NCBI RefSeq assembly: GCF_001902145.1
Contig: NZ_MRST01000015.1
Location: 103,818-167,817, forward strand
Source of the DNA: Pseudomonas fluorescens
GTDB lineage: Bacteria; Pseudomonadota; Gammaproteobacteria; Pseudomonadales; Pseudomonadaceae
Length of the DNA: 64,000 nt
Reading direction: 5' to 3'
Below, piece after piece: positions 38,750-48,127 of this stretch; position 1 is the stretch's first letter; each line of letters starts with the position of its first letter. The notes under the pieces are model-generated. The model worked only from the letters and a program-made list of their open reading frames with translations, made no database searches and had not been told where the DNA came from. Position numbers and translations under genes: made by a program.

Positions 38750-39757
38750 ATGAATCACAAAGTGGCCTTCAGTTTTGCCGATGGCAAGACCCTGTTCTTC
38801 CCGGTGGGCGCCAATGAAATCCTGTTGGACGCGGCCCTGCGCAACGGCATCAAGATCCCGCTCGATTGCCGCGAAGGCGTGTGCGGCACCTGCCAGGGGC
38901 GCTGTGAGTCCGGCGAATACACCCAGGACTATGTTGACGAGGAAGCCCTTTCCAGCCTCGACCTGCAACAACGCAAGATGCTCAGTTGCCAGACCCGGGT
39001 GAAATCCGACGCGAACTTCTATTTCGACTTTGATTCAAGCCTGTGCAATGCCCCCGGGCCCGTGCAGGTACGCGGTACGGTGAGCGCGTTGCAGCAGGTC
39101 TCGACCAGCACCGCCATCTTGCAGGTGCAACTGGACCAGCCACTGGATTTTTTGCCTGGCCAATACGCCCGCTTGTCGGTACCCGGCACCGATAGCTGGC
39201 GCTCCTACTCCTTCGCCAACCGGCCAGGCAGGCAGTTGCAGTTCCTGGTGCGCCTGCTGCCCGATGGGGTGATGAGCAACTACCTGCGTGAACGCTGCCA
39301 GGTCGGTGATGACATGCTGATGGAGGCGCCCTTGGGTGCGTTTTATCTGCGGCATGTCACCCAACCACTGGTACTGGTGGCGGGCGGCACCGGGTTGTCG
39401 GCATTGCTGGGCATGCTTGATGAGCTGGCCGTCAACGGCTGCACACAACCCGTGCACCTGTACTACGGCGTACGCGGCGCCGAAGATTTATGTGAAGCGG
39501 CGCGTATCCACGCCTACGCGGCAAAAATCCCGAAGTTTCGCTACACCGAAGTGCTGAGCGATGCCTCAGCCGAGTGGAGAGGCAAACGCGGCTACCTCAC
39601 CGAGCATTTCGACCTGGCCGAATTGCGGGACAGATCGGCGGATATGTATGTATGCGGTCCCCCTCCAATGGTCGAATCCATCCAACAATGGCTGGCGGAT
39701 CAGGCACTTGATGGCGTTCAGTTGTATTACGAAAAGTTTACCCAGAGTAATATCTGA
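38750..39757 (+). CDS. antC: Anthranilate dioxygenase reductase
   Basis: The 335-residue electron-transfer protein has an N-terminal plant-type ferredoxin with the four cysteines of CREGVCGTCQGRC and LSCQTR. The FAD domain follows (RSYSFANRP), then the NAD domain (GGTGLSALLGML and CGPPPMVES). It passes electrons from NADH to AntAB. CGGAG lies 8 bp before ATG 38750. Translation is separate from antB, being behind a REP pair. Confidence 0.94.
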   Translation: MNHKVAFSFADGKTLFFPVGANEILLDAALRNGIKIPLDCREGVCGTCQGRCESGEYTQDYVDEEALSSLDLQQRKMLSCQTRVKSDANFYFDFDSSLCNAPGPVQVRGTVSALQQVSTSTAILQVQLDQPLDFLPGQYARLSVPGTDSWRSYSFANRPGRQLQFLVRLLPDGVMSNYLRERCQVGDDMLMEAPLGAFYLRHVTQPLVLVAGGTGLSALLGMLDELAVNGCTQPVHLYYGVRGAEDLCEAARIHAYAAKIPKFRYTEVLSDASAEWRGKRGYLTEHFDLAELRDRSADMYVCGPPPMVESIQQWLADQALDGVQLYYEKFTQSNI

Positions 39758-39780
39758 CCCTCAGCAGTTCTGAGGGGCCG
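39757..39780 (+). terminator. Weak hairpin after antC
   Basis: CCCTCAG and CTGAGGG pair around CAGTT just past the antC stop. There is no T-run, so read-through to the permease gene is possible. Confidence 0.4.
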
Positions 39781-39828
39781 ATGCGGCGTGCAATCACCCT
39801 TGAGAAAAACAAGTAGAAGGGAATGTTA

Positions 39829-41229
39829 ATGGCGGATGACATGGTTAACCCGGTGGGCCTCAAGCGAGGCCTGAAAAACCGGCACATTCAGCTGATCGCC
39901 TTGGGAGGGGCGATTGGTACAGGCTTGTTCCTCGGCTCGGCCGGGGTACTCAAGTCGGCGGGGCCTTCGATGATCCTGGGGTATGCGGTAGCCGGGTTTA
40001 TCGCGTTCCTGATCATGCGCCAGCTTGGCGAGATGATCGTCGAAGAACCGGTAGCCGGCTCCTTCAGCCACTTCGCACACAAATACTGGGGCGGTTACGC
40101 GGGCTTCCTGGCGGGCTGGAACTACTGGGTGCTCTACGTGCTGGTGGGCATGGCCGAGTTGACGGCGGTGGGCAAGTACATCCAGTTCTGGTGGCCGGAA
40201 ATTCCAACCTGGGTCAGCGCGCTGGTGTTCTTTGTCGCGGTGAACCTGATCAACACCCTGAACGTGAAGTTCTTCGGTGAAACCGAGTTCTGGTTTGCGA
40301 TCATCAAGGTGGTGGCGATTGTCGGCATGATCGTGCTCGGCTGCTACCTGCTGTTCAGCGGCACCGGCGGCCCGCAAGCCTCGATCAGCAACCTGTGGAG
40401 CCACGGCGGTTTCTTCCCCAATGGCGGCATGGGGCTGTTGATGTCCATGGCCTTTATCATGTTCTCGTTCGGCGGCCTGGAACTGGTCGGCATTACCGCC
40501 GCCGAAGCCAGCGAACCGCGCAAGGTCATTCCCAAAGCGATCAATCAGGTGGTGTACCGCATCCTGATTTTCTACGTCGGCGCACTCACTGTGCTGTTGT
40601 CGCTGTACCCGTGGGACCAGTTGCTGCAAACCCTCGGCGCGTCCGGCGATGCCTACAGCGGCAGCCCGTTTGTGCAGATCTTCTCGCTGATCGGCAACGA
40701 CACCGCCGCCCACATCCTCAACTTCGTGGTGCTGACCGCGGCTTTGTCGGTGTACAACAGCGGCGTGTACTGCAACAGCCGCATGCTGTTCGGCCTGGCC
40801 GAACAAGGGGATGCGCCCAAGGCGCTGATGAAACTCAACAAACAAGGCGTGCCGCTGCGGGCGCTGGCGATTTCGGCGCTGGTGACCATGCTGTGCGTGG
40901 TGGTCAACTACGTGGCGCCGCACAGTGCGCTGGAGTTGCTGTTCGCGCTGGTGGTTGCTTCGTTGATGATCAACTGGGCGCTGATCAGCCTGACCCACAT
41001 CAAGTTCCGCAAGGCCATGGGCGAGCAAGGCGTGACGCCATCGTTCAAGACCTTCTGGTTCCCGTTCAGCAACTACCTGTGCCTGGCGTTCATGGTGATG
41101 ATCATCGGGGTGATGCTGGCGATTCCGGGGATTCGTGAGTCGGTGTATGCGATGCCGGTGTGGGTGGGGATTATCTACGTGGCCTATCGGTTGCGGATCA
41201 GAAACGGGAAAGTAGCTGTGGCGCAGTAA
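39829..41229 (+). CDS. AroP-like amino-acid permease
   Basis: The 466-residue APC transporter has 12 helices and the signature GLKRGLKNRHIQLIALGGAIGTGLFLGSAGVLKSAGPS, plus LGEMIVEEPVAGSFSHFAHKYWG typical of AroP/ProY-type carriers. In this context aromatic amino acids, mainly tryptophan, are the likely cargo. It follows antC by 71 bp and converges with kynBA. ATG 39829, not 39823, has AAGGG at the proper spacing. Confidence 0.88.
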   Translation: MADDMVNPVGLKRGLKNRHIQLIALGGAIGTGLFLGSAGVLKSAGPSMILGYAVAGFIAFLIMRQLGEMIVEEPVAGSFSHFAHKYWGGYAGFLAGWNYWVLYVLVGMAELTAVGKYIQFWWPEIPTWVSALVFFVAVNLINTLNVKFFGETEFWFAIIKVVAIVGMIVLGCYLLFSGTGGPQASISNLWSHGGFFPNGGMGLLMSMAFIMFSFGGLELVGITAAEASEPRKVIPKAINQVVYRILIFYVGALTVLLSLYPWDQLLQTLGASGDAYSGSPFVQIFSLIGNDTAAHILNFVVLTAALSVYNSGVYCNSRMLFGLAEQGDAPKALMKLNKQGVPLRALAISALVTMLCVVVNYVAPHSALELLFALVVASLMINWALISLTHIKFRKAMGEQGVTPSFKTFWFPFSNYLCLAFMVMIIGVMLAIPGIRESVYAMPVWVGIIYVAYRLRIRNGKVAVAQ

Positions 41230-41233
41230 CCCC

Positions 41234-41322
41234 TGTGGGAGCGGGCTTGCTCGCGAATGCGGAGTGTCAGCTACACATACGTTGACTGAACTACCGCATT
41301 CGCGAGCAAGCCCGCTCCCACA
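41234..41322. repeat. REP pair (GTGGGAGCGGGC type)
   Basis: Starts 4 bp after the permease stop and precedes the shared terminator. Confidence 0.95.
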
Positions 41323-41342
41323 TTTTGGATTGCGTTCCAAAT

Positions 41343-41372
41343 GAAAGCCCCGGTAATCCGGGGCTTTTTTAT
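41343..41372. terminator. Bidirectional terminator between permease and kynA
   Basis: AAAGCCCCGG and CCGGGGCTTTTTT pair around TAAT. The T-run touches the kynA stop codon. Confidence 0.9.
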
Positions 41373-42244
41373 TAGAGCGTGGAACGTACCCGCCACAGTT
41401 CGGGGAACAACACCGTGTCGAGCATCTTGCGCAGGTACCCCACGCCTTCAGTACCGCCAGTACCCGGCTGGAAGCCGATGATGCGCTCCACCGTGGTGAC
41501 ATGCCGGAAACGCCACTGGCGGAACGAATCCTCCAGGTCGATAAACTTCTCGGCCAACTGATACAAATCCCAGTAACGGCTCGGGTCGCGATACACCTCG
41601 CGCCAGGCCGCTTCCACCGATTCATCGTGCACCGTGGCTGCGGTCGGGTCGCGCTCGGCGCGTTTGGGGTCAATCGCCAACCCCGCCTTGACCATCAGGT
41701 TTACGGCCTCGTCATACAGCGACGGCGTGGCAATCGCCACCTGCAATTGCTGCAGCAACTCCGGGCGATGAGCATGGGGCCGCAGCAGCGCCGGGCTTTT
41801 GTTGCCGAGGATGAACTCGATTTCGCGGTACTGGAACGACTGGAACCCCGACGACTGCCCAAGGAACGGGCGAATCGCCTTGTACTCCGACGGCGTCATG
41901 GTCGCCAGCACCGCCCAGGCGTGCACCAGTTGATCGAAGATCCGCGACACCCGCGCCAGCATCTTGAACGCCGGCGGCAGCTCACCCAGGCGCACATGTT
42001 CGCGGGCGGCCTTGAGTTCGTGAAGCATCAGTTTCATCCACAGCTCCGAGGTCTGGTGCTGGATGATGAAGAGCATTTCGTTGTGGTCTGGCGACAGCGG
42101 GTGCTGGGCGCTGAGGACTTTGCCCAGGTCCAGGTAGTCGCCATAGCTCATGGACTCGGAGAAATTCAATTCAGCGTTATGCCATTCTTCCGGGGGTTGG
42201 TTGTCGGCAGGCTTATAGTCTGGAGAGAAAGGACATTGGCTCAT
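41372..42244 (-). CDS. kynA: Tryptophan 2,3-dioxygenase
   Basis: The 290-residue heme enzyme opens the indole ring of L-tryptophan to N-formylkynurenine. Family features are [43 protein letters not shown] and a heme-binding His in [30 protein letters not shown]. It overlaps kynB by 4 nt (ATGA), so the two are translationally coupled. Confidence 0.97.
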   Translation of the reverse strand: MSQCPFSPDYKPADNQPPEEWHNAELNFSESMSYGDYLDLGKVLSAQHPLSPDHNEMLFIIQHQTSELWMKLMLHELKAAREHVRLGELPPAFKMLARVSRIFDQLVHAWAVLATMTPSEYKAIRPFLGQSSGFQSFQYREIEFILGNKSPALLRPHAHRPELLQQLQVAIATPSLYDEAVNLMVKAGLAIDPKRAERDPTAATVHDESVEAAWREVYRDPSRYWDLYQLAEKFIDLEDSFRQWRFRHVTTVERIIGFQPGTGGTEGVGYLRKMLDTVLFPELWRVRSTL

Positions 42245-42891
42245 CGCGTGGGCTCCTTGAGTGGGCGGAGAATGGCGCGCACAGGGCTCGCGTCCAGGTT
42301 GGCGAAACGCAGCGGCAGCGCGATCAGTTCGTAGTCGCCCTCCGGCACTTCATCGAGCACGATGCCTTCGAGGATCGCCATGCCATGGCGGGCCACGGCG
42401 TTGTGGGAATCCATGGTCTTGGACTGTTGCGGGTCCAGGGACGGCGTGTCGATACCGATCAGGCGCACCCCCAGGCTGGCCAACAGCTCAATGGTCTGTG
42501 GGGCGATGGCGGTGAAATTCGAATCCCATTCGGTGAGTGGCGCTTGTGGATAAGTGCGCAGCAGCACGCGCTCGGGCAAGTTATCCACACGCCCTTGCAA
42601 CTGGTGGGGCTGCACCAATGCGCCGCTGCCCAGGCAATGCAGCACCCGGCACGGGCCCATATATACATCCAGCGACACCTCGCCAATCGGTGCACCGTCG
42701 GCGCTGTAATGCAGCGGCGCATCCACATGGGCGCCCGTGTGCGGCGATAGGGTTACGCGCCCCACATTCACCGGACACTCCGGGCCGAACTGCCACACCC
42801 GTTCTTCCTGAAACGGCGTATCACCCGGCCAGGTCGGGGTGGCCGTGCTCAAGGGCGGGCTGATATCCCACCACGCTTTTATTGGGTTCAT
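42241..42891 (-). CDS. kynB: Kynurenine formamidase
   Basis: The 216-residue metal-dependent cyclase-family enzyme hydrolyses N-formylkynurenine. The metal-binding [12 protein letters not shown] motif and [12 protein letters not shown] are present. ATG 42891 ([15 protein letters not shown]) is the family start; the upstream in-frame extension to 43002 is unconserved. It is first in the kynBA operon. Its upstream region runs into a repeat-rich gap, so the promoter location is uncertain. Confidence 0.96.
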   Translation of the reverse strand: MNPIKAWWDISPPLSTATPTWPGDTPFQEERVWQFGPECPVNVGRVTLSPHTGAHVDAPLHYSADGAPIGEVSLDVYMGPCRVLHCLGSGALVQPHQLQGRVDNLPERVLLRTYPQAPLTEWDSNFTAIAPQTIELLASLGVRLIGIDTPSLDPQQSKTMDSHNAVARHGMAILEGIVLDEVPEGDYELIALPLRFANLDASPVRAILRPLKEPTR

Positions 42892-43502
42892 TGCAAGGCT
42901 CTCACTCGTTACTGAGGTGAATGATACGAGGGAGGGGTGTGAATTTTCTTGCGAATTCTGGCGCGACACGGGAAATCTTTCGCAGTTACTGCGAGGAAAC
43001 ATCGGTTTGATGCACAGATCTGTCGCTCAGATACGCCACGACCTCCTATGGGAGCCGGGCTTGCCCCAATGCCGATCAGTCAAGCGAACACAATGCTCAA
43101 AGCAACGAAGATCAAAGGTGGGAGCTGGCTTGTCGGGTCGCCGCATCGCTGCGAAGGCGGCCTGAAAGCCGACCAGGATCTCGGATCAGACCGCGTACAT
43201 ATCCGTTCCTGCGGTAATGGCTGCTATTGGTTCGGCTTTTACAGCGGGTCACTTTCGAAAAGCGCGAACGTAACCAAAGCGCTCTTGCCCCACCACTCGG
43301 CACCTCGCCCAGGCTCGGTGTGCCCGTAATCCGCCATGGGTTTGGGGGGCCGCCTGAGATCAAAAGCAGATCAAGATCAAGAGCGGCTCGCTTCGCATCG
43401 TGGGTACTGCTGGCAACTGCAAAGTTGTGTAGATACCAATGCCGCGATAGCGGAGTGTCAGGCAATGGAGATGCTCGCTGTGGCACCGTCATCGCGGGCA
43501 AG
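42892..43502. repeat. Intergenic region made of decayed Pseudomonas repeats
   Basis: The kynB-to-cupin gap begins with the kynB promoter region and then becomes a patchwork. It has a GGGAGCCGGGCTTGCC REP arm near 43050, a GGTGGGAGCTGGCTTG arm near 43118, and a long degenerate intergenic repeat from about 43200 (TTACAGCGGGTCACTTTC, CACCACTCGGCACCTCGCCC). It then runs into GATCAAGATCAAGAGCGGCTCGC. An inverse copy of 43365-43453 lies at 63779-63874. The open frames here, such as 43227-43508, are repeats, not genes. Confidence 0.75.
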
Positions 43503-43664
43503 CCCTAATGCCGTTCAGTTAAGGCTTTTTGTAGGAGCGAGCTTGCTCGCGAAAAACTCACAGGCGCCGCGTTCAATCAGGAAACACGCGTTATCGTTGA
43601 CGTTTTTCGCGAGCAAGCTCGCTCCTACAGAGGGCGATATACGCTTAACTGAACGGCATTAGGG
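43503..43664. repeat. REP pair nested in a perfect 21-bp inverted repeat
   Basis: CCCTAATGCCGTTCAGTTAAG (43503-43523) is repeated inversely at 43644-43664. A full GTAGGAGCGAG REP pair (43530-43630) lies between. A near copy of this unit is at 48127-48272. Confidence 0.9.
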
Positions 43665-43798
43665 CAAGCCCGGCTCCCACAGGGGACTGCGGTGTTCACG
43701 TGACTGCGCTTCTGGGCATCCCAATGTCGAGTTCAGACCATCTGCGCAACGCCCGAGGCCTTAGGGTGCATCTTTTCCTTCCCTGCCTCGGAGTCATC

Positions 43799-44143
43799 AT
43801 GTCCAAGCCCATCACCGTACTGCGCGACACTCACCCACTGCCGGTCCTGGATGCCTGCAAATGGGAAAAGCTCGAAGGCGACCCGCACACTGTCAACCTC
43901 AACGCCTACACCAGCGAAGACGGCAGCAAGATCATGGGCACCTGGATCTGCACACCGGGCAAGTGGTACGTGGAATACGTGAAGTGGGAATACTGCCATT
44001 TCCAGGAAGGCTACTGCGTGATCACGCCTGAAGGCATGGAGCCGATCCATCTGCGCGCTGGAGACATCTTCGTGGTGGAACCAGGCATGAAAGGCACCTG
44101 GGAAGTCGTGGAGACCGTGCGCAAGTACTTCGTTTTTGCTTGA
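43799..44143 (+). CDS. Cupin-domain protein (DUF861 type)
   Basis: The 114-residue protein forms one small barrel: GTWICTPGKWYVEYVKWEYCHFQEGYCVITPEGMEPIHLRAGDIFVVEPGMKGTWEVVETVRKYFV. The EYCHFQEGYCVI segment corresponds to cupin motif 1 and PGMKGTWEV to motif 2, like the ureidoglycine-type and DUF861 cupins. A function cannot be assigned. GGAG lies 6-7 bp before ATG 43799. It is outside the AT-rich stretch and is followed by a terminator. Confidence 0.85.
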   Translation: MSKPITVLRDTHPLPVLDACKWEKLEGDPHTVNLNAYTSEDGSKIMGTWICTPGKWYVEYVKWEYCHFQEGYCVITPEGMEPIHLRAGDIFVVEPGMKGTWEVVETVRKYFVFA

Positions 44144-44153
44144 TCCCCTCACC

Positions 44154-44182
44154 TGAAAAAGGGTCATCCTGACCCTTTTTGC
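44154..44182 (+). terminator. Terminator after the cupin gene
   Basis: AAAAAGGGTCA and TGACCCTTTTT pair around TCC, then a T-run. Confidence 0.9.
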
Positions 44183-44372
44183 TTCAGCGCCATGACTTCG
44201 TGTCTATGCCCCCGACGCCCCCTCCAAACCACCAAAAAACAAACAACAGTCGTTTTTCCGAGCGATATTTTTCAGCGAACCCCCCGAAAAAAACCGGCAT
44301 CATGCGCAAAACCACCTGACCACAATCATCAGCCCGCACCTACACTACTTTAGTTATAGATAGTATTAATTT

Positions 44373-44399
44373 TTGACACCCCTCCCTGCTTCGTATAAT
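44373..44399 (+). promoter_or_regulatory. Sigma-70 promoter with a short spacer
   Basis: Consensus TTGACA and TATAAT are separated by 15 bp, two less than ideal, so it may be weak or need activation. Transcription would begin near 44406, placing the palindrome in the transcript. Confidence 0.6.
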
Positions 44400-44428
44400 T
44401 TCATTGGTACCTTGTTAGTACCCAGACT

Positions 44429-44448
44429 CATTTGATTATAATCAAATG
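44429..44448. promoter_or_regulatory. Perfect 20-bp palindrome, likely operator
   Basis: CATTTGATTATAATCAAATG is fully self-complementary. It is about 45 bp downstream of the promoter's -35 box and about 200 bp upstream of the ribbon-helix-helix ATG. Binding by that protein is an inference. Confidence 0.55.
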
Positions 44449-44644
44449 ATAATAGGGATATTGGTAAAAGGTGCAGAGGCTCACATTATCTCAACTTTCA
44501 ATCACCCTTTGTAGAAAATGCCAGGAGAGTTGAATTAGAATCCGGTTGTATTGACTGCACGGCTCTAAGCTATCAAAACCTCTCGTAACACTTACTGCCC
44601 GCGGCAGTTGAGACCGCGCTTTTGTATGTAAAAGGACTAGAAAA

Positions 44645-44845
44645 ATGCCTGATAAAACTACGCGCCTGACCATCCTCATCGACGCGCCTACCAAGCAGCG
44701 GCTAGAGTCCCTGTCCAACGACGTTGACCTTACTATTTCTCAGGTCATTCGCAAGCTGATTCGCGACCACCTTCAACAACACGAAAACCCCGTTATAACC
44801 CCTGTTCGAGAGCCCGCAAAGGGAGACTCTTCGATGTATTCCTGA
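44645..44845 (+). CDS. Ribbon-helix-helix (CopG-like) DNA-binding protein
   Basis: The 66-residue protein begins MPDKTTRLTILIDAPTKQRLESLSNDVDLTISQVIRKLIRDHLQQ. The pattern of a short beta strand (RLTILID) followed by two helices is typical of CopG/Arc-like repressors. The C-terminal 20 residues are disordered-looking. AAGGA lies 8 bp before the ATG. It precedes the Mur ligase-like gene by 130 bp on the same strand and is likely its regulator; no toxin partner of ordinary size is present. Confidence 0.8.
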   Translation: MPDKTTRLTILIDAPTKQRLESLSNDVDLTISQVIRKLIRDHLQQHENPVITPVREPAKGDSSMYS

Positions 44846-44974
44846 TATATAAATCTGGACATCAGCCTACGTACTGACAATAACTTCTGCCGCGAGAAAG
44901 TTTGCGTTTTTGGCGTATCAACACGTCAATTAACAAAGCCATCGCCAAGTTATGATGCATGGAGAGTATCGCCT

Positions 44975-47900
44975 GTGAAACAGCAACTGCTCGCTTGCTA
45001 CACTCTTTTGAGCAAACACGTTAACGAGTTGACACGCTCATCAGACGCCCCGCATACCTGCACCTTATTTTTTTCAATAAGTGATAGCACCCACCGTGCG
45101 GTGGTTTTTCATATTACGGCTGACAACTTCGAAACTGCCTGGCACTTGGGTGAGCTTGAACTCGAACGTCGCTCTGCCCAGGCAGCACTCCAAAGGACAA
45201 ATAAAACCGATCGTTCGTGGATTCGCATCGAACGTGCGCTTAACGTGACGCCAATAACCTGGGAACAATTCAGTGAGCGCCTCAAGCGTCACAAGCGCAA
45301 TTACTTCAGGCACGGCCTTGCATTCGATGCCGATATGCAACTGGCAATCACCGAACAGGAACTGAATGCCAATGCCATCCTGTACGGCGGCAGCGACATT
45401 GCCCATGCGACCTTCAATGCAAATAACTTCGCCACCTATGCCAAGCGGCGATTCAGCGGCCCACAGGCCGCAGCGATTGTGGCAAAGCTTGCCCCCGAAA
45501 CCCGCGTGTTCACCTTCAACACGACCGGCGTATTCTGCGCCGAAGATGGCGTCGCCAACACCCTCAACAGCAGCGGGCCGCAAACCGGCTGGCGTGCCCT
45601 GGGAGCACTTGCACCTGATGACGTTCGGGCTTGTATAAACAGCGCATCCGGCTACCTGAGCAAGCAGGTGCAAGACAGCGGGCAGTTTATCTACGGCTAC
45701 TTCCCATGCTTTGACCGAACCATCAAAAACTACAACACGCTGCGTCACGCCAGCACCACTTACTCGATGATCGAGGCCTGGGCACTGACTGGCGATGAAC
45801 AGCTTAAGGTCGCTATCGAACGCTCGCTGACCCACCTCACTGAGGTGCTGATCAGGCCCTCTTTGCTGCCCAACGGCAGCGTGGCAGCGTTTCTCATCGA
45901 CACTGACAATGAGATCAAGCTGGGCGGCAATGCGGTGTGCCTGCTGGCACTGGTCAAGTACAGCGAAGTCACCGGCACTCGCCGTTACCTGCCCCTTCTT
46001 GAAGCCCTCGCCAACGGCATGGCCTGGATGCAGGATCCTGTCAGCGGGGCGTTTGTGCACGTGTTGCATGCCCAAGACCTGAGTGTAAAAGAGGCCTTTA
46101 GAATTATTTACTACGATGGCGAGGCCGCGTTCGGGTTGATCCGTCTGTATGGGCTGACCCACAACGAGCGCTGGCTGGCCGTGGTGGAGAAAGCCTTCGA
46201 CTATTTCATCGAGAAAGAGCATTGGCGCGAGCATGACCACTGGCTCAGCTACTGCGTGAACGAACTGACCCACTATCGGCCTGACGAAAAATATTTTCGC
46301 TTCGGCCTGAACAACGTCGCGGGCTACCTGGGGTTCGTCCAACAACGCATTACCACCTTTCCTACCTTGCTTGAACTGATGATGGCAGCGCAGCAGATGC
46401 TGACGCGCATCGCCCAGCAACCATCACTGCGCCACCTGCTTGAAGAGATTGATCTGCACGCGTTCTACCGCGCGTTGCATCATCGTGCCCGCTACCTGCT
46501 CAACGGCTATTTCTGGCCGGAACTGGCGATGTATTTTGCCAACCCTGCGCGCATCGCCGGGGCTTTCTTTATTCGTCATCACGCGTTCAGGGTACGGATC
46601 GACGATGTAGAGCACTATCTTTCCGGGCTGATCGCTTACCACCGTTACCTGCTCGATGGCGCCCCCCAGGTCAGTGTGGTCCAGGGCGCAACCGGCCTGG
46701 ATCGAGCCTGGGATGCTGATACCCTGGCGCAAGTAACCCAGGGCACTTGGGCAACCCCACCGCCGCCCGGCTGGCGTGCAACGGGGCTGACACCCTCCAT
46801 GCAGTTCTTCAAGCCGCACCGGATCCTGAGTCGCCATCCCAGCCGGGTCGGCCCCAATGAGGCGCAATCGGCACAACGCTGGGCCCAGGCCAAACCCGAA
46901 CGTCGACCGTCAGCCTTCCTGTGTGTAGACCCGACGCCCTACCTGGGCAGTGGGCTGCCGGTATTGCAAGTTGCCGACACCAGCGAGGCCATGTTGCAGA
47001 TGGGCCGCCACGCCCGGCAGCACTTCAGTGGAACAGTGTTCGGTGTGACCGGCAGTTTCGGCAAGACCACCGTGGTAGCAATGCTTGCACAGGCGTTGAA
47101 ACCCTGGGGTAACGTGGGCCAGACCGAAGCCAACGCCAACCTGCCCCATGGCATTGCCTGGAACCTGGCGAGCATGACTGAGCCGGCAGAATTCTGGGTG
47201 CTGGAAATGGCCGTCGGGCGTATGCCGATCAACTCGGCGCTGGTTCGCCCGCAGGTTGCCGTCGTCACCGGCATCGCACCGGCGCACTTGGAGTATCACG
47301 GTACCCTGGAAAACCTGGCGCGCAAAAAAAGTGCGATCTTCGCCTCCATGGCCCCGGGTGGTCATGCCGTACTCTGTCGCGACATGCCTTACTACGAACT
47401 GTTCGCCGAAGCCGCCGAGGTGGCCCGATTGCACGTGATCAGCTTTGGCGAACACCCCGAAGCGGACCTGCGCTTGCTGGACTGGCGCAGCGAGCAAACT
47501 CAGGTGACCGTCAACGCAGTCATCGCCGGGCAACCGTTGAGCTTCAGCCTGCAGGCACGCGGCAAGCACATGGCACTCAATGCCCTGGCGGTACTGGCGG
47601 CGCTATCCGCACGCGGGCTCGCGGTCGAACAGGCGCTGGAAACACTGGGCGCATTCATGCCCGTCGAAGGCCGTGGCAATACCCTGTCAATCAGTTGCAC
47701 AGGCGGTCATTTCCAACTGATCAACGATGCCTACAACGCCAACCCGGGCTCGATGAATGCAGCCCTGCGCTCAATGATCGATGTGCCCGCCCCACCGCAA
47801 CACCGTGTGCTGGTGCTGGGGGATATGCTCGAACTCGGTGCCGACGCCCAGCGTTATCACTTGGAGATGGCCGAGTCTTTGCGGGCGGTAGCGCCAAGGC

Positions 47901-48127
47901 ATGTAGTGTTGTGCGGCCCGTTGATGCACGCGCTGTACCTGTCGCTGTGTGATGAGCTGCCGGTGCAATGGTTCGAGAATGCCAAGGCGCTGACCCAGGC
48001 GCTGGCGAACGACCCGCACCCGTGGTTTCAACCGGGCGATTGGGTCATGGTCAAGAGCTCGGGCGGGACGGGGTTGTCGCAGCTGTGTGACGGGTTGACC
48101 TCACGCGAACAGCCGGTGCCGGCCTAG
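44975..48127 (+). CDS. Large fusion protein: alpha/alpha-barrel-like region plus MurF-like ligase
   Basis: The 1050-residue cytoplasmic protein starts at GTG 44975 with GGAGAG 8 bp upstream. Residues 1-160 match nothing I know. Residues 200-560 look like an alpha/alpha-barrel of the epimerase or hydrolase type (RHASTTYSMIEAWALTGD, NAVCLLALVKYSEVTGTRRYLPLLEALANGMAWMQDPVSGAF). From about 690 the sequence is a Mur ligase: P-loop GVTGSFGKTT (residues 690-699), LEMAVGRMPINSALVRPQVAVVTGIAPAHLEYHGTLENLARKKSAIF, and the MurF-like NDAYNANPGSMNAALRSM at 918. It should activate a carboxylate with ATP and couple it to an amine. The fusion suggests sugar or polyol modification together with peptide-like ligation. 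I found no partner enzymes nearby; the product is unknown. Confidence 0.75.
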   Translation: MKQQLLACYTLLSKHVNELTRSSDAPHTCTLFFSISDSTHRAVVFHITADNFETAWHLGELELERRSAQAALQRTNKTDRSWIRIERALNVTPITWEQFSERLKRHKRNYFRHGLAFDADMQLAITEQELNANAILYGGSDIAHATFNANNFATYAKRRFSGPQAAAIVAKLAPETRVFTFNTTGVFCAEDGVANTLNSSGPQTGWRALGALAPDDVRACINSASGYLSKQVQDSGQFIYGYFPCFDRTIKNYNTLRHASTTYSMIEAWALTGDEQLKVAIERSLTHLTEVLIRPSLLPNGSVAAFLIDTDNEIKLGGNAVCLLALVKYSEVTGTRRYLPLLEALANGMAWMQDPVSGAFVHVLHAQDLSVKEAFRIIYYDGEAAFGLIRLYGLTHNERWLAVVEKAFDYFIEKEHWREHDHWLSYCVNELTHYRPDEKYFRFGLNNVAGYLGFVQQRITTFPTLLELMMAAQQMLTRIAQQPSLRHLLEEIDLHAFYRALHHRARYLLNGYFWPELAMYFANPARIAGAFFIRHHAFRVRIDDVEHYLSGLIAYHRYLLDGAPQVSVVQGATGLDRAWDADTLAQVTQGTWATPPPPGWRATGLTPSMQFFKPHRILSRHPSRVGPNEAQSAQRWAQAKPERRPSAFLCVDPTPYLGSGLPVLQVADTSEAMLQMGRHARQHFSGTVFGVTGSFGKTTVVAMLAQALKPWGNVGQTEANANLPHGIAWNLASMTEPAEFWVLEMAVGRMPINSALVRPQVAVVTGIAPAHLEYHGTLENLARKKSAIFASMAPGGHAVLCRDMPYYELFAEAAEVARLHVISFGEHPEADLRLLDWRSEQTQVTVNAVIAGQPLSFSLQARGKHMALNALAVLAALSARGLAVEQALETLGAFMPVEGRGNTLSISCTGGHFQLINDAYNANPGSMNAALRSMIDVPAPPQHRVLVLGDMLELGADAQRYHLEMAESLRAVAPRHVVLCGPLMHALYLSLCDELPVQWFENAKALTQALANDPHPWFQPGDWVMVKSSGGTGLSQLCDGLTSREQPVPA

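Larger units (their letters stand above)
44183..44644. other. AT-rich control region upstream of the ribbon-helix-helix gene
   Basis: This 460-bp stretch is clearly AT-rich compared with its surroundings and has no convincing gene. It carries a promoter (44373-44399), a GGTAC-N7-GTACC dyad (44406-44422), a perfect 20-bp palindrome (44429-44448) and a small CTGCCCGCGGCAG hairpin (44595-44607). The composition suggests acquired DNA. Confidence 0.6.

Noticed and set aside
39826..41673. A 615-codon minus-strand frame opposite the AroP-like permease
   Set aside because: Shadow of the GC-rich membrane protein gene; the plus-strand product has clear family motifs and a ribosome site.
43227..43508. 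A 93-codon frame in the kynB-cupin gap
   Set aside because: It runs through known-type degenerate repeats and has no homologue-like features.
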